DNA from: Methanothermobacter sp.
GTDB lineage: Archaea; Methanobacteriota; Methanobacteria; Methanobacteriales; Methanothermobacteraceae
NCBI RefSeq assembly: GCF_030055425.1
Contig: NZ_JASFYE010000007.1
Span: 1 to 45,630, forward strand
Length of the DNA: 45,630 nucleotides
Direction: 5' to 3'
Shown here piece by piece: positions 38,126 to 45,630 of this stretch (within the stretch, counting starts at the first letter, position 1; the number at the start of each line of letters is the position of its first letter). A program made the position numbers and the translations under genes. Below the pieces are notes generated by a model. It saw only the letters and a list, made by a program, of their open reading frames with translations. It searched no databases and was not told the origin of the DNA.

Positions 38126-39313
38126 ATTCTTGAATATGATGTTATACTTGTGAGATACGGTGAGGTTGCAATTAAGGGGCCGGCTGTTAGAAGGAGATTT
38201 GAAAAAAAACTCCTCCACAACATAAGGTCTGCTTTCAGCTGCAGAGCAGAGATCAGGCATGGAAGAATATTCGTATTCCCTGATAACATGGATGAGGCCC
38301 TTGATAAACTTTCAAGGATCTTTGGGGTGGTATCCTTTTCACCCGCGGTGACTGTGGAAACCGATTTTGATGTTATAGAGGGGGCGCTCAGGGAATATGT
38401 GGGTGAACTGAAACTGGAGGGTCTCATCACAGAGAGAACACCCTTCGCCATAAGATGCAGAAGGGTTGGGCAGCATGACTTCACAAGTCAGGAGATGGCA
38501 GCCTTTGCAGGTTCAGTTGTGGTCAGGGAGATCGGAGCCCCGGTGGACCTTGGAAACCCTGACCTTGAGATCCACCTTGAAATAAGGGAGAACAGGACAT
38601 ACATCTACCACAGGGTCATCCAGGGTCCTGGCGGCCTGCCTGCCGGTACCCAGGGAAAGGTTGTTGCCCTTTTATCCGGGGGAATAGACTCACCTGTTGC
38701 CACCTATCTCCTCATGAAGAGGGGATGCCAGGTCGTGGCTGTCCACACCGATAACTCACCATTCACAGCTCCCGAGTCCCTTGATAAGGTTGAGAAAATC
38801 GCTTCAAAACTTGCGGAGTATTCTGCTGGAGTTGAATTCAAACTCAGAATTTTCAGGTATGGAAGTTACCTTGAAAAATGCAGGAGAGAAGCCCCTGAGA
38901 ACATGACCTGTGTCCTATGTAAGGCGGGGATGTATCGCCTCGCCGAGATGGTTGCAGAGGAGGAGGGGGCACTTGCGATAGTGGATGGGAGCAGCCTCGG
39001 GCAGGTGGCATCCCAGACCCTTCCAAACATCCTAGCCACAAGGATGGCAGTGAGGATGCCTGTCCTCAGCCCCCTCATAGGCATGGACAAGGTGGAGATA
39101 GAGGCCCTTGCAAAGAGGATAGGCACCTATGACATCTCGGTGATACCCGATGGTGGATGCAGTGCTGTACCCCGCCATCCCTCAACAGCAGCAGATCCAG
39201 CCTCCATCAGGGAACTCTCAGAAAAAATCCAGGTTGAAGATGAAATTGAGAGGATATTCAGATCAGCTTCGAAACAGAAAGCCCTGAATGATCGTTGCAG
39301 ATTCTGTGGATAA
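38126..39313 (+). CDS. thiI: tRNA 4-thiouridine sulfurtransferase-type protein ThiI
   Basis: Adenylates tRNA U8 for sulfur insertion. It has a THUMP RNA-binding domain (about 60-170), the PP-loop ATP site LLSGGIDSP (about 182-190 from this start) and a C-terminal part with Cys pairs CVLC and CRFC; there is no rhodanese domain, as usual in archaea. The first standard start is GTG 38150, but it would cut off the first beta strand (DVILVRYGE) of the family and has no binding site. No ATG, GTG or TTG exists in frame upstream. ATT 38126, 5-6 bases after GGGGGGTG, is the best-placed codon, so an AUU start is proposed; 38150 is the conservative choice. Confidence 0.88.
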   Translation: MLEYDVILVRYGEVAIKGPAVRRRFEKKLLHNIRSAFSCRAEIRHGRIFVFPDNMDEALDKLSRIFGVVSFSPAVTVETDFDVIEGALREYVGELKLEGLITERTPFAIRCRRVGQHDFTSQEMAAFAGSVVVREIGAPVDLGNPDLEIHLEIRENRTYIYHRVIQGPGGLPAGTQGKVVALLSGGIDSPVATYLLMKRGCQVVAVHTDNSPFTAPESLDKVEKIASKLAEYSAGVEFKLRIFRYGSYLEKCRREAPENMTCVLCKAGMYRLAEMVAEEEGALAIVDGSSLGQVASQTLPNILATRMAVRMPVLSPLIGMDKVEIEALAKRIGTYDISVIPDGGCSAVPRHPSTAADPASIRELSEKIQVEDEIERIFRSASKQKALNDRCRFCG

Positions 39314-39338
39314 CTTTTTAAATAATCAGATCACATCT

Positions 39339-39347
39339 TTTATATAA
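39339..39347 (+). promoter_or_regulatory. fbp promoter TATA box
   Basis: TTTATATAA lies about 40-48 bases before ATG 39387, leaving room for a start near 39367 and the strong GGAGGTG site at 39377-39383. Confidence 0.55.
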
Positions 39348-39386
39348 AGAATCCAGTTAATTAACTCACTATCTTCTGGAGGTGTA

Positions 39387-40487
39387 ATGATGAAAACAAC
39401 CATTAGTGTAATTAAAGCAGACGTTGGAAGCGTAGCCGGTCACGCAGTCGCACATGAAGCATTAAAGAAGAAGTGCGACGAGATACTGGCAGAAGCCAGG
39501 GATACAGGAATCCTTGAGGATTATTATATTACCAACTGTGGGGATGACATTGACCTCATAATGACCCACAGGAACGGTGAAGAAAATGAGGAGGTTCACC
39601 AGACAGCATGGAACGCCTTCAGGGAAGCCACAGAGGTTGCCAGGGGCTTAAAACTTTACGGTGCAGGACAGGACCTTCTCTCAGACACCTTCTCAGGAAA
39701 CATCAAGGGTATGGGCCCTGGCTGCGCTGAGATGGAGTTTAAGGAGAGGCCAAGCGATCCTGTTATAATTTTCTGCTGCGACAAGACAGAACCTGGAGCA
39801 TTTAACCTGCCCCTTTTCAGAATGTTTGCAGACCCATTCAACACCGCGGGTCTTGTTATTGACCCATCACTTCACAACGGATACGAATTCGAGGTTTTTG
39901 ACGTTGTTGAACACAAGAAGGTTACAATGGCATGCCCTGATGAGATGTACGACCTCCTTGCACTTCTCGGTTCAATCAGCCGCTATGTGATAAAGAAGAT
40001 ACACAGAAGGGACGACGGTGAAATAGCAGCCTCTGTGAGCACAGAACGACTTAACCTCATGGCAGGTAAGTACATAGGAAAGGATGACCCTGTTGCAATT
40101 GTGAGGGCACAGTCAGGATTCCCTGCAGCAGGGGAAGTCGTTGAGCCCTTTGCATTCCCTCATCTTGTGGGTGGCTGGATGAGGGGATCACACAACGGGC
40201 CACTGATGCCTGTTGCCCAGAGGGATGCAACACCCGTCAGGTTCGACGGACCTCCAAGGGTCATAGGGCTGGGATTCCAGATCGCAGACTGCAAACTCGT
40301 GGGTCCAATCGACATGTTTGATGACCCAGCATTTGACCGCTCAAGGCAGCTTGCATCTGAAATTGCAGAGTACATGAGAAGACACGGGCCATTCGAACCC
40401 CACAGACTCCCATCAGATGAAATGGAGTACACATCCCTTCCGGGTGTGCTTGAAAAACTCGGAGACAGATTTGAGGACATGGAGTAA
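39387..40487 (+). CDS. fbp: Bifunctional fructose-1,6-bisphosphate aldolase/phosphatase
   Basis: Archaeal class V FBP enzyme for gluconeogenesis: joins the triose phosphates and removes the 1-phosphate. The 366-residue protein starts MKTTISVIKADVGSVAGH, whose Asp and His bind Mg, and contains NCGDDIDLIMTH, NIKGMGPGCAEMEF, AFPHLVGGWMRGSHNGPLMPV and LGFQIADC, all family landmarks. ATG 39387 and ATG 39390 are adjacent; either fits the GGAGGTG site. Single-gene transcript with a T-tract after it. Confidence 0.97.
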   Translation: MMKTTISVIKADVGSVAGHAVAHEALKKKCDEILAEARDTGILEDYYITNCGDDIDLIMTHRNGEENEEVHQTAWNAFREATEVARGLKLYGAGQDLLSDTFSGNIKGMGPGCAEMEFKERPSDPVIIFCCDKTEPGAFNLPLFRMFADPFNTAGLVIDPSLHNGYEFEVFDVVEHKKVTMACPDEMYDLLALLGSISRYVIKKIHRRDDGEIAASVSTERLNLMAGKYIGKDDPVAIVRAQSGFPAAGEVVEPFAFPHLVGGWMRGSHNGPLMPVAQRDATPVRFDGPPRVIGLGFQIADCKLVGPIDMFDDPAFDRSRQLASEIAEYMRRHGPFEPHRLPSDEMEYTSLPGVLEKLGDRFEDME

Positions 40488-40503
40488 ACAGACTCCGCTC
40501 AAA

Positions 40504-40515
40504 TTTTATTTTTTT
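40504..40515 (+). terminator. T-tract terminator after fbp
   Basis: TTTTATTTTTTT follows the fbp stop by about 16 bases. It fits an archaeal U-rich terminator. Confidence 0.5.
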
Positions 40516-40607
40516 GGAAACATTAAATTCCTAGGTTCTGCCAGCAGATCGTTTTCCGGATACCTTTAATGATTGTTCTGATATAGGGTTGATTGATCTT
40601 GGCATTT

Positions 40608-41270
40608 TTAATGATTGGTTTCTTTTCTGTCACCATCCTTTGGTTTCTTCTTGTTGAGTCTCCTGAGTATCTCATGGGGAATGTCAATCACCATATCCAC
40701 AGAGTCAATCACAGCACCGTCAGCTGTTGCCACCACACCCCCACTTTCCTTAAGGTTTCTGTCAACGCATGATGAGAGAATAGCACGTCCCTCAAGTTTC
40801 TTGGAATCCATTAGTTCCTCAACGATCTGCCTCAGCCTGCCACTATGGCTGACGTTCCTGTCAAAATAGAAAAAAACCTCTTTAACACCTGAATCGGATA
40901 GAAAATCCATTATGGCATTCAGGGCCCTCAGGGTTACTTCACCCATCCTGTAACTCCCTGATACACCCCTCACATCCCGCAGAAACCCATCCTGGGCAAT
41001 GAAGAACCCTTCACCCCCAAGAACGCTTTCTGTACCTATGAGTACATTGTAGCCATCAATGTGGACAGTGGAACCCCTGAGGAAATCTGGACTTACCAGC
41101 AGGGAGAGTCTCCTCTTTCTGGTTTCATCTGAGAAGACATACCTTGCAAGGTAATTTCTTTCCCTCTTCCCGAGAAGATAGTGGTTTGCAACGAAATTAA
41201 GCGCAACACGTTTACGGTAACCCCTGTTGAGGAGGTATCTCAGGTCCTCAACGGCCATTTTAAGGGTCAT
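40608..41270 (-). CDS. DUF434/NYN-like nuclease-fold protein
   Basis: A 220-residue protein. The N-terminal DUF434 region (about 1-60, VEDLRYLLNRGYRKRVALNFVANHYLL) is followed by a PIN/NYN-like fold: STVHIDGYNVLIG (about 67-79), EVFFYFDRNVSHSG, and a run of acidic residues (SVDMVID) near the C-terminus, arranged as in metal-dependent RNases of the NYN class. Catalysis is not shown. ATG 41270 overlaps the stop of the DUF47 gene (GATGA-type overlap), so the two are probably translated together. It may be linked to RNA or nucleotide metabolism; no firmer call is possible. Confidence 0.78.
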   Translation of the reverse strand: MTLKMAVEDLRYLLNRGYRKRVALNFVANHYLLGKRERNYLARYVFSDETRKRRLSLLVSPDFLRGSTVHIDGYNVLIGTESVLGGEGFFIAQDGFLRDVRGVSGSYRMGEVTLRALNAIMDFLSDSGVKEVFFYFDRNVSHSGRLRQIVEELMDSKKLEGRAILSSCVDRNLKESGGVVATADGAVIDSVDMVIDIPHEILRRLNKKKPKDGDRKETNH

Positions 41271-41923
41271 CAGCCTCTTCTCTTGGCTATTATTATGAGG
41301 GCACGGTCAGAAGCATCCTCGGCCCTGTCAGAAATGTTCCCGATCTTCCTGGTGATTTCCTTCATGTCCATGAATTTTATGACACCCATCTCCTTCTCCC
41401 TGTAGGCAGAGTAGAGGTCTGTTATGATCTTCCTCTCAATTGTATCCACCTTATCCTCAAGGCCCTCAATTTCATGGACCTTCCTCATGGCCTCCCCGAG
41501 GTCCCTTTCAAGGAGTTCCACACACTCCTTAAGGGCGTGAACCGTCTTTCCTGTGACATCCATCATCCTCTGGAAGTCCTCTCTGAACCCTGAGGGGAAG
41601 GAAACCCTTCCAAGGGATACGGTGAATGCGGTTGATTCAATGACGTCAGCGACCTTGTCTATGCTCTCAACTAGCATTATACGGTCCTCCCTGTCGAAGG
41701 GGAGGAAGGCCCCCTCATAGAATTCAAGTTCCATTTTCCTTCTTATCTCATCGGCCTCATGCTCACTAACCGCTATCTCCCTTGCGAGTCTGGATACGCT
41801 TCTACAGTCGCCACTGTAAAAGGCCTCCATCAGCTCCTCCAGCTTCAGGTAGCATTCCATAACCTTATCAAGGTGCCTGCGCCCATACTTCTCAACTTTT
41901 CCCTCTTTAATGAAAAACTTCAT
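41270..41923 (-). CDS. DUF47/PhoU-like protein (TIGR00153 family)
   Basis: A 217-residue all-helical protein with acidic metal-binding-type repeats: REIAVSEHEADEIRRKMELEFYEGAFLPFDREDRIMLVESIDKVADVIES and HEIEGLEDKVDTIERKII. This is the DUF47/PhoU-like family often paired with PiT phosphate transporters; no transporter gene is present here. ATG 41923 has GGAGAT close upstream; a longer start inside the DUF357 gene is rejected. It sits between DUF357 and DUF434 genes in one minus-strand run. Confidence 0.85.
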   Translation of the reverse strand: MKFFIKEGKVEKYGRRHLDKVMECYLKLEELMEAFYSGDCRSVSRLAREIAVSEHEADEIRRKMELEFYEGAFLPFDREDRIMLVESIDKVADVIESTAFTVSLGRVSFPSGFREDFQRMMDVTGKTVHALKECVELLERDLGEAMRKVHEIEGLEDKVDTIERKIITDLYSAYREKEMGVIKFMDMKEITRKIGNISDRAEDASDRALIIIAKRRG

Positions 41924-41933
41924 TTTATCTCCA

Positions 41934-42167
41934 TCATATAATTCCGTGAAGCATTCTGAGCCCATCCAGAAGGCCGTGGGCGTAGGTAATGCACCCGAAG
42001 GATGTGATGTAATCTCCCTTCTTTAGGTAGTAAATGGAGTCGTCCCTGTAGTTCAGTGCCCTCTCAATGATGGCCCTCTCCTCCCCTTTGAATTCTATGG
42101 ATTCCATTTCCATTAAATTTTTCTCAAGAAGATCAAGGTCCTTTTCTATGCGTTCCCTGCATTCCAT
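41934..42167 (-). CDS. DUF357 helical protein
   Basis: A 77-residue protein of two to three helices with the DUF357 pattern ERALNYRDDSIYYLKKGDYITSFGCITYAHGLLDGLRM. Function unknown; found mainly in archaea. GAGGTG lies five bases before ATG 42167. It is followed after 10 bases by the DUF47 gene, suggesting an operon. Confidence 0.88.
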   Translation of the reverse strand: MECRERIEKDLDLLEKNLMEMESIEFKGEERAIIERALNYRDDSIYYLKKGDYITSFGCITYAHGLLDGLRMLHGII

Positions 42168-42210
42168 TTAAACACCTCATCAATCTCTTAATCAGGGAAT
42201 TCCTGAGTCA

Positions 42211-42780
42211 TTATGTTTTCATCTGCCTCCGGACGTACATCATCCTCTGGATCACCGTGAAGTAACCTGCAAAGACCAGAATTATCATGGCAGCGTCCAT
42301 ATACCATAAGCCAAGGAAGTATCCGGCAAGGGACCCTCCAATGAGTATTATGAGCCGCTCAGCCCTTTCAGCAACACCTACAGCGCATTCGAGGTCCTCT
42401 GACTCGGCCCTTGCCCTAACATAACTGACCATGAGGCTGGAGTGGAGGGCCAGCATACCTGTGAGAATCCCTGTGAACCCCCCTGCCGTTATACCGGTGA
42501 TGATTATGCCATCTGAGAGCCTGTCAAGGGTCGAATCCAGGAAACCACCAAATCTGGTGGGATTGAATCTTTTCCTTGCAACAGCCCCATCAAGGACATC
42601 TATGAATCCGCTTAATGCAAGAAGCAGGGCACCGTTAATAATATTCCCGCTGGCATAGGATGCAGCCGAGGCACATGCAACAAGGAAACCAGTGAACGTT
42701 ATATAATCTGCCGGTATTGCGATCTTCTCTGCGATAGGGTCTATGAACCTTCTGAGTGCCGGTCTGAACTGATTCAACAT
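42211..42780 (-). CDS. Archaetidylinositol phosphate synthase (CDP-alcohol phosphatidyltransferase)
   Basis: Transfers inositol phosphate to CDP-archaeol to make archaeal ether phosphoinositide lipids. The 189-residue membrane protein carries the complete family motif D--DG--AR--------G---D---D: Asp61, Asp64, Gly65, Ala68-Arg69, then Gly78, Asp82 and Asp86 (DVLDGAVARK and FLDSTLD). About five to six membrane spans. The Methanothermobacter family member has been characterised as an AIP synthase, to my recollection. A TATA box (revcomp of 42804-42813) lies 24-33 bases before ATG 42780, without a binding site, implying a leaderless mRNA. Confidence 0.88.
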   Translation of the reverse strand: MLNQFRPALRRFIDPIAEKIAIPADYITFTGFLVACASAASYASGNIINGALLLALSGFIDVLDGAVARKRFNPTRFGGFLDSTLDRLSDGIIITGITAGGFTGILTGMLALHSSLMVSYVRARAESEDLECAVGVAERAERLIILIGGSLAGYFLGLWYMDAAMIILVFAGYFTVIQRMMYVRRQMKT

Positions 42781-42835
42781 GAACTCATTTATATTGATTA
42801 CAGATATATAAATTGGTCATGGATCTGGTGGTTCA
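42781..42835. promoter_or_regulatory. Overlapping divergent promoters of AIP synthase and sua5
   Basis: In only 55 bases: minus-strand AATTTATATAT (revcomp of 42803-42813) for the lipid synthase gene and plus-strand TTTATATT (about 42788-42795) for sua5, whose GGTGG site is at 42827-42831. The two TATA boxes are about 15 bases apart, so the two genes may compete for polymerase. Confidence 0.55.
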
Positions 42836-43459
42836 ATGATAATCCGGAAAATCAGGAGAGGAAACCCATCACAAAAGGTGATTGATGAGGCAATATCTGT
42901 TATGGAGGGGGGTGGAGTAGTGATATACCCCACAGATACCATCTATGGCCTCGGTGTCAATGCACTTGACAGGGAGTCAGTGAGGAAGCTCTTCCGGATA
43001 AAGGGAAGGGCCCCTGATAAACCGGTATCCATATGTGTCTCAAAGGTGTCTGAGATACCAAGGTTCTCAAAACCATCAGAGCATGCAATGGAGATAATCA
43101 GGGGGATATTACCTGGTCCCTACACGGTTTTACTTGAGAAGAAGGATCTGGTGCCGGATATTCTCACAGGGGGATCATCAAAGGTGGGTGTAAGGGTCCC
43201 TGATGATGAGGTATGCAGGAGGATATCAGCAAAATTTCCGGTGACGGCCACAAGTGCCAATATATCAGGTAAGCAACCATCAGGGAAAACCAATGATATA
43301 ATTGAGGATCTGAAGGTTGACCTCATGCTTGATGCAGGCGAATGTGATAGCACTGAACCATCCACTGTTGTGGATCTTACGGCTGAACCACCTGCTGTTC
43401 TCAGGATAGGTAGGGGGGACCCTGAGGTTATCTACAGGATTTTCAGGTGTATAAGATGA
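42836..43459 (+). CDS. sua5: Threonylcarbamoyl-AMP synthase (Sua5/YrdC)
   Basis: Makes threonylcarbamoyl-adenylate for the t6A37 modification of ANN-decoding tRNAs. The 207-residue YrdC-fold protein shows GGVVIYPTDTIYGLGVNA (about 26-43), FRIKGRAPDKPVSIC, LPGPYTVLLEKK, VGVRVPDDE, VTATSANISGKQPSG and STVVDL. There is no C-terminal Sua5 domain, so it is the short YrdC form. Its stop overlaps the radB start (ATGA). Confidence 0.95.
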   Translation: MIIRKIRRGNPSQKVIDEAISVMEGGGVVIYPTDTIYGLGVNALDRESVRKLFRIKGRAPDKPVSICVSKVSEIPRFSKPSEHAMEIIRGILPGPYTVLLEKKDLVPDILTGGSSKVGVRVPDDEVCRRISAKFPVTATSANISGKQPSGKTNDIIEDLKVDLMLDAGECDSTEPSTVVDLTAEPPAVLRIGRGDPEVIYRIFRCIR

Positions 43460-44160
43460 GGACCCTTATGGAGCTCGGTGAAAACGGAAGGCTCCCCACA
43501 GGTTCATCCATTGACTCCATACTTGGAGGGGGTGTTGAGAGGGGAACCATCACACAGTTCTATGGACCCCCAGCTTCTGGCAAAACCAACATTGCAATTA
43601 AACTTGCAGTTGAAACTTCAAAGAGAGACAGAAAGACAGTTTTTATTGATACTGAGGGCGGAATTTCTGTTGAAAGAATAAGACAGGTTTCAGGATCTTC
43701 ATTTGAAAGGGTTGCCGATAATATAATAGTTTTTGAACCATCTAGCTTCACAGAACAGGGTGAAGCCATTCAAAGAACACTGAATGTCCTCAAAAACCAT
43801 GGCGATTCAGTTGACCTGATTGTGCTTGATTCTGCGGTGGCCCTATACCGTCTAAAGGAGGGTAACGGATCGAATTTCAATGTTGATCTTGGAAGACAGC
43901 TTTTCCTTCTTCTGCAGATGGCAAGAAGATTTGACCTTGCGGTGGTTGTAACCAACCAGATATATTCCCTGAGGGGAGATGATGGGGTGGAGAGGGTGAG
44001 TCCCGTTGGCGGGACCCTCCTGAGGTACTGGTCCAAAACAATTGTTGAACTTGAAATGGGTGATAGGCCAGGTGAAAGAGTTGCTGTACTCAGAAGGCAC
44101 AGAAACAGGCCCGAAGGTTTGAGGACCAGTTTCAGGATAGTTCCTGAGGGTATTGTCTGA
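43456..44160 (+). CDS. radB: RadB, RadA paralogue
   Basis: A 234-residue RecA-fold ATPase that assists archaeal homologous recombination. Walker A is GPPASGKT (37-44), Walker B LIVLDSAVAL, and VVVTNQIYSLRGDDGVERVSPVGG is the L2-like loop; the N-terminal helix-hairpin-helix domain of RadA is absent, which defines RadB. ATG 43456 has AGGTG six bases upstream, and a GTG at 43447 lies in that site. It is translationally coupled to sua5 by overlap. Confidence 0.96.
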   Translation: MRTLMELGENGRLPTGSSIDSILGGGVERGTITQFYGPPASGKTNIAIKLAVETSKRDRKTVFIDTEGGISVERIRQVSGSSFERVADNIIVFEPSSFTEQGEAIQRTLNVLKNHGDSVDLIVLDSAVALYRLKEGNGSNFNVDLGRQLFLLLQMARRFDLAVVVTNQIYSLRGDDGVERVSPVGGTLLRYWSKTIVELEMGDRPGERVAVLRRHRNRPEGLRTSFRIVPEGIV

Positions 44161-44416
44161 TCTTCAGGAATTCCACTCCGGGCGGCCATCGTTATCATCT
44201 GGCTGATCCCCTGGAGGCTGGCTGCATTCTTGAAGTAGGATATGGGCCCTAAGTTTTATTACAGAGGCTCTTTTTCTGAACAAAGTTTATTAAGTGGTTT
44301 GTTTAATATGATATAGAACACGGTAATAGTGTGGCCTATGGTTGAGGTTCAGCCTCGGGTAGATAAGAGAAGCCTTCTTCTCTTTCATTAGGATACTCTG
44401 GTGCTGATGTGATAAA
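44161..44416 (+). other. Gene-free segment with candidate structured leader RNA
   Basis: 256 bases without a supportable gene. The first part (44161-44270) is GC-rich and unexplained. A TATA-like TTTAATAT (about 44302-44309) would start an RNA near 44330. That RNA has two hairpins: CTA--UUGAGG-UUCAG-CCUCGG-UAG (44336-44362, with an internal loop) and AAGAGAAG-CCUU-CUUCUCUU (44365-44384, 8 bp). It then reaches GTGAT and ATG 44417. It could be a riboswitch-like leader of the aminotransferase gene or an independent small RNA; I recognise no known class. Confidence 0.5.
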
Positions 44417-45574
44417 ATGATTTCTCCTAAAAAATATGCTAAAGCCGCAAAAGTGCCGCCAAACGGCTTTAAAACTTCAAATGAGTTTTTTAACTACGTC
44501 TTCAAGGACAAAGAAATGATATGGATGGGTCAGAACACCAACCATCTTCATGATCACTCTGAAATAGCGGAAGCCATGATTGATTGCATAAATGAGGGTA
44601 GTTACTGCAAGTATCCTCCCCCTGAGGGGTTCCCGGAACTCAAGGAACTTGTACTGAAGGATCTGGGACTGGGGGATGGCTTTGAAGCCCTCATAACCGC
44701 CGGGGGTACAGAGTCCCTGTATCTCTGCATGAATGATATTCTCAACCCTGAGGACAATGCCATAACATGTGATCCCGGCTACCTGATAATTGACAACTTT
44801 GCAAGCAGATTCGCATGCACTGTCAAATCGGTCCCAATATACAGCAGCGAATGTGGGTATAAACTGACACCTGACCTTGTGCTTGAGAATATGGACAGCA
44901 ACACCCGCCTGATTTCACTTATTGACCCCCTGAATCCACTGGGCTCATCATATACACTGGAGGAGATAAAGGCGTTTGCAGACATTGCAGTGGACCATGA
45001 TGTTTACCTTCTGCACGATATAACCTACAGGGACTTTGCACAGGAACACCACCTTGCAGCTGATTACGCACCCGACCATACAGTTACAGTGTACAGCTTT
45101 TCCAAGATATGCGGGATGGCAGGTCTAAGGATAGGTGCAATTGTTGCAACTGCAGACATTGTTGAGTCAGTGAAGAGCATCGTCATAAATGACCTGGGTA
45201 CAAATGTTGTATCCCAGGCAGGTGCAATTGCAGCTCTCAAATCAAAGGACAGGTGGGTCCACAGGATACGGGATGTGACCTTCAGGAACCAGAGGATCAT
45301 CAGGGACGCTGTTGAAGAGGTTGAAGGGGCATTTCTCCCGGTTTACCCATCAAATGGTAACATGATGGCCATAGATATACATGAAACCGGTGTGAACCCC
45401 GTTGACCTTACAGACTACCTACTTAAGAGGAAGATCTTTGTAAGGCAGGGTGCATACACCAGCAAGATATTCGGGGACAGGTACATACGTCTCAGCTTCT
45501 CCATACCAACTGAGCAGGTAGAGATATTCGCTGAGAACTTTGTGGATGTGATGGAGTTCCTTAGACCATCATAA
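44417..45574 (+). CDS. PLP-dependent class I/II aminotransferase (aspartate aminotransferase-like)
   Basis: A 385-residue fold-type I aminotransferase. Seen are the PLP-phosphate region AGGTES (95-100), DPLNPLG (170-176), the PLP-ring Asp201 and Tyr204 (HDITYRDF), the Schiff-base Lys230 ([14 protein letters not shown]) and the substrate Arg in RYIRLSFS near the C-terminus. The N-terminus is longer than in AspC and holds a [14 protein letters not shown] motif. Substrate unknown; candidates are aromatic amino acids, cysteate or methanogen cofactor precursors. It uses GTGAT three to four bases before ATG. The preceding leader may control it. Confidence 0.88.
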   Translation: MISPKKYAKAAKVPPNGFKTSNEFFNYVFKDKEMIWMGQNTNHLHDHSEIAEAMIDCINEGSYCKYPPPEGFPELKELVLKDLGLGDGFEALITAGGTESLYLCMNDILNPEDNAITCDPGYLIIDNFASRFACTVKSVPIYSSECGYKLTPDLVLENMDSNTRLISLIDPLNPLGSSYTLEEIKAFADIAVDHDVYLLHDITYRDFAQEHHLAADYAPDHTVTVYSFSKICGMAGLRIGAIVATADIVESVKSIVINDLGTNVVSQAGAIAALKSKDRWVHRIRDVTFRNQRIIRDAVEEVEGAFLPVYPSNGNMMAIDIHETGVNPVDLTDYLLKRKIFVRQGAYTSKIFGDRYIRLSFSIPTEQVEIFAENFVDVMEFLRPS

Positions 45575-45630
45575 TTTCACAATTTTTATCCTTTAGGAAC
45601 TTTTGAAGCTTTGATTTTGGCAGATAATTC
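45575..45630. other. Downstream end of window
   Basis: 56 bases after the aminotransferase gene: T-rich (AATTTTTATC at about 45582-45591) and compatible with a terminator; no gene visible before the edge. Confidence 0.4.

Noticed and set aside
44365-44384. 8-bp hairpin as a simple intrinsic terminator
   Set aside because: The following sequence TTTCATTAGG is only weakly T-rich and the hairpin lies 33 bases before a start codon, so a leader structure is preferred, although a terminator is not excluded.

Overview
The window is a stretch of archaeal chromosome from a thermophilic hydrogenotrophic methanogen of the Methanobacteriales, almost certainly Methanothermobacter. The evidence is the CRISPR repeat, a trpEGCFBAD operon with a divergent trpY repressor gene, a comA gene for coenzyme M synthesis, DUF5518/DUF357/DUF39 family proteins, strong GGAGGTGAT-type ribosome binding sites and TTTATATA-type TATA boxes. 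The gene order agrees with what I remember of M. thermautotrophicus, but I could not check the strain. No insertion sequences, prophage or genomic-island signatures are visible; apart from the CRISPR end this is a dense housekeeping region.

Layout. 1-364: trailer end of a CRISPR array that runs off the left edge. 623-4678 (minus): Cdc48/VAT ATPase, prephenate dehydrogenase and a small membrane protein. 4793-7933 (plus): pelota, a cysteine-rich radical SAM protein and a divergent MraY/WecA-like membrane transferase. 7938-9614 (minus): UbiB/ABC1 kinase-like protein. 9714-10763 (plus): MurG-like GT-B glycosyltransferase. 10817-12100 (minus): flavin disulfide-oxidoreductase homologue. 12227-12475 (plus): HypC. 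12544-19771: trpY (minus) facing the complete tryptophan operon (plus). 19778-24525 (minus): tRNA-Ile(GAT), adenylate kinase, MIP18-like protein, ArcS-like protein, glutamate-synthase-like flavoprotein, HD phosphohydrolase and transcription factor E. 24648-28532 (minus): comA followed by a soluble ABC ATPase, a G3E-type P-loop GTPase, an Fe-S protein and a CofE-like protein. 28718-34056 (plus): pyruvate-kinase C-terminal-like protein, ftsZ, secE, spt5 and ribosomal proteins L11, L1, L10 and L12. 34150-40487 (plus): alaS, a DUF39-ferredoxin protein, thiI and the bifunctional FBP aldolase/phosphatase. 40608-42780 (minus): DUF434/NYN-like protein, DUF47 PhoU-like protein, DUF357 protein and archaetidylinositol phosphate synthase. 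42836-45574 (plus): Sua5, RadB and a class I/II aminotransferase preceded by a 256-base gene-free segment with strong hairpins.

How the genes work together. Tryptophan synthesis is complete and regulated locally by TrpY. The secE-spt5-L11-L1-L10-L12 block is the conserved archaeal translation/transcription-elongation locus. Three groups are less well explained. First is the comA-linked cluster of two nucleotidases, an Fe-S protein and a CofE paralogue, which looks like a methanogen cofactor or metallocentre maturation module. Second is the pair of divergent MraY-like and MurG-like proteins in an organism expected to build pseudomurein. Third is a DUF39-ferredoxin protein coupled to thiI, suggesting shared sulfur chemistry. 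Promoter calls are by eye from TATA-like sequences and have not been tested.
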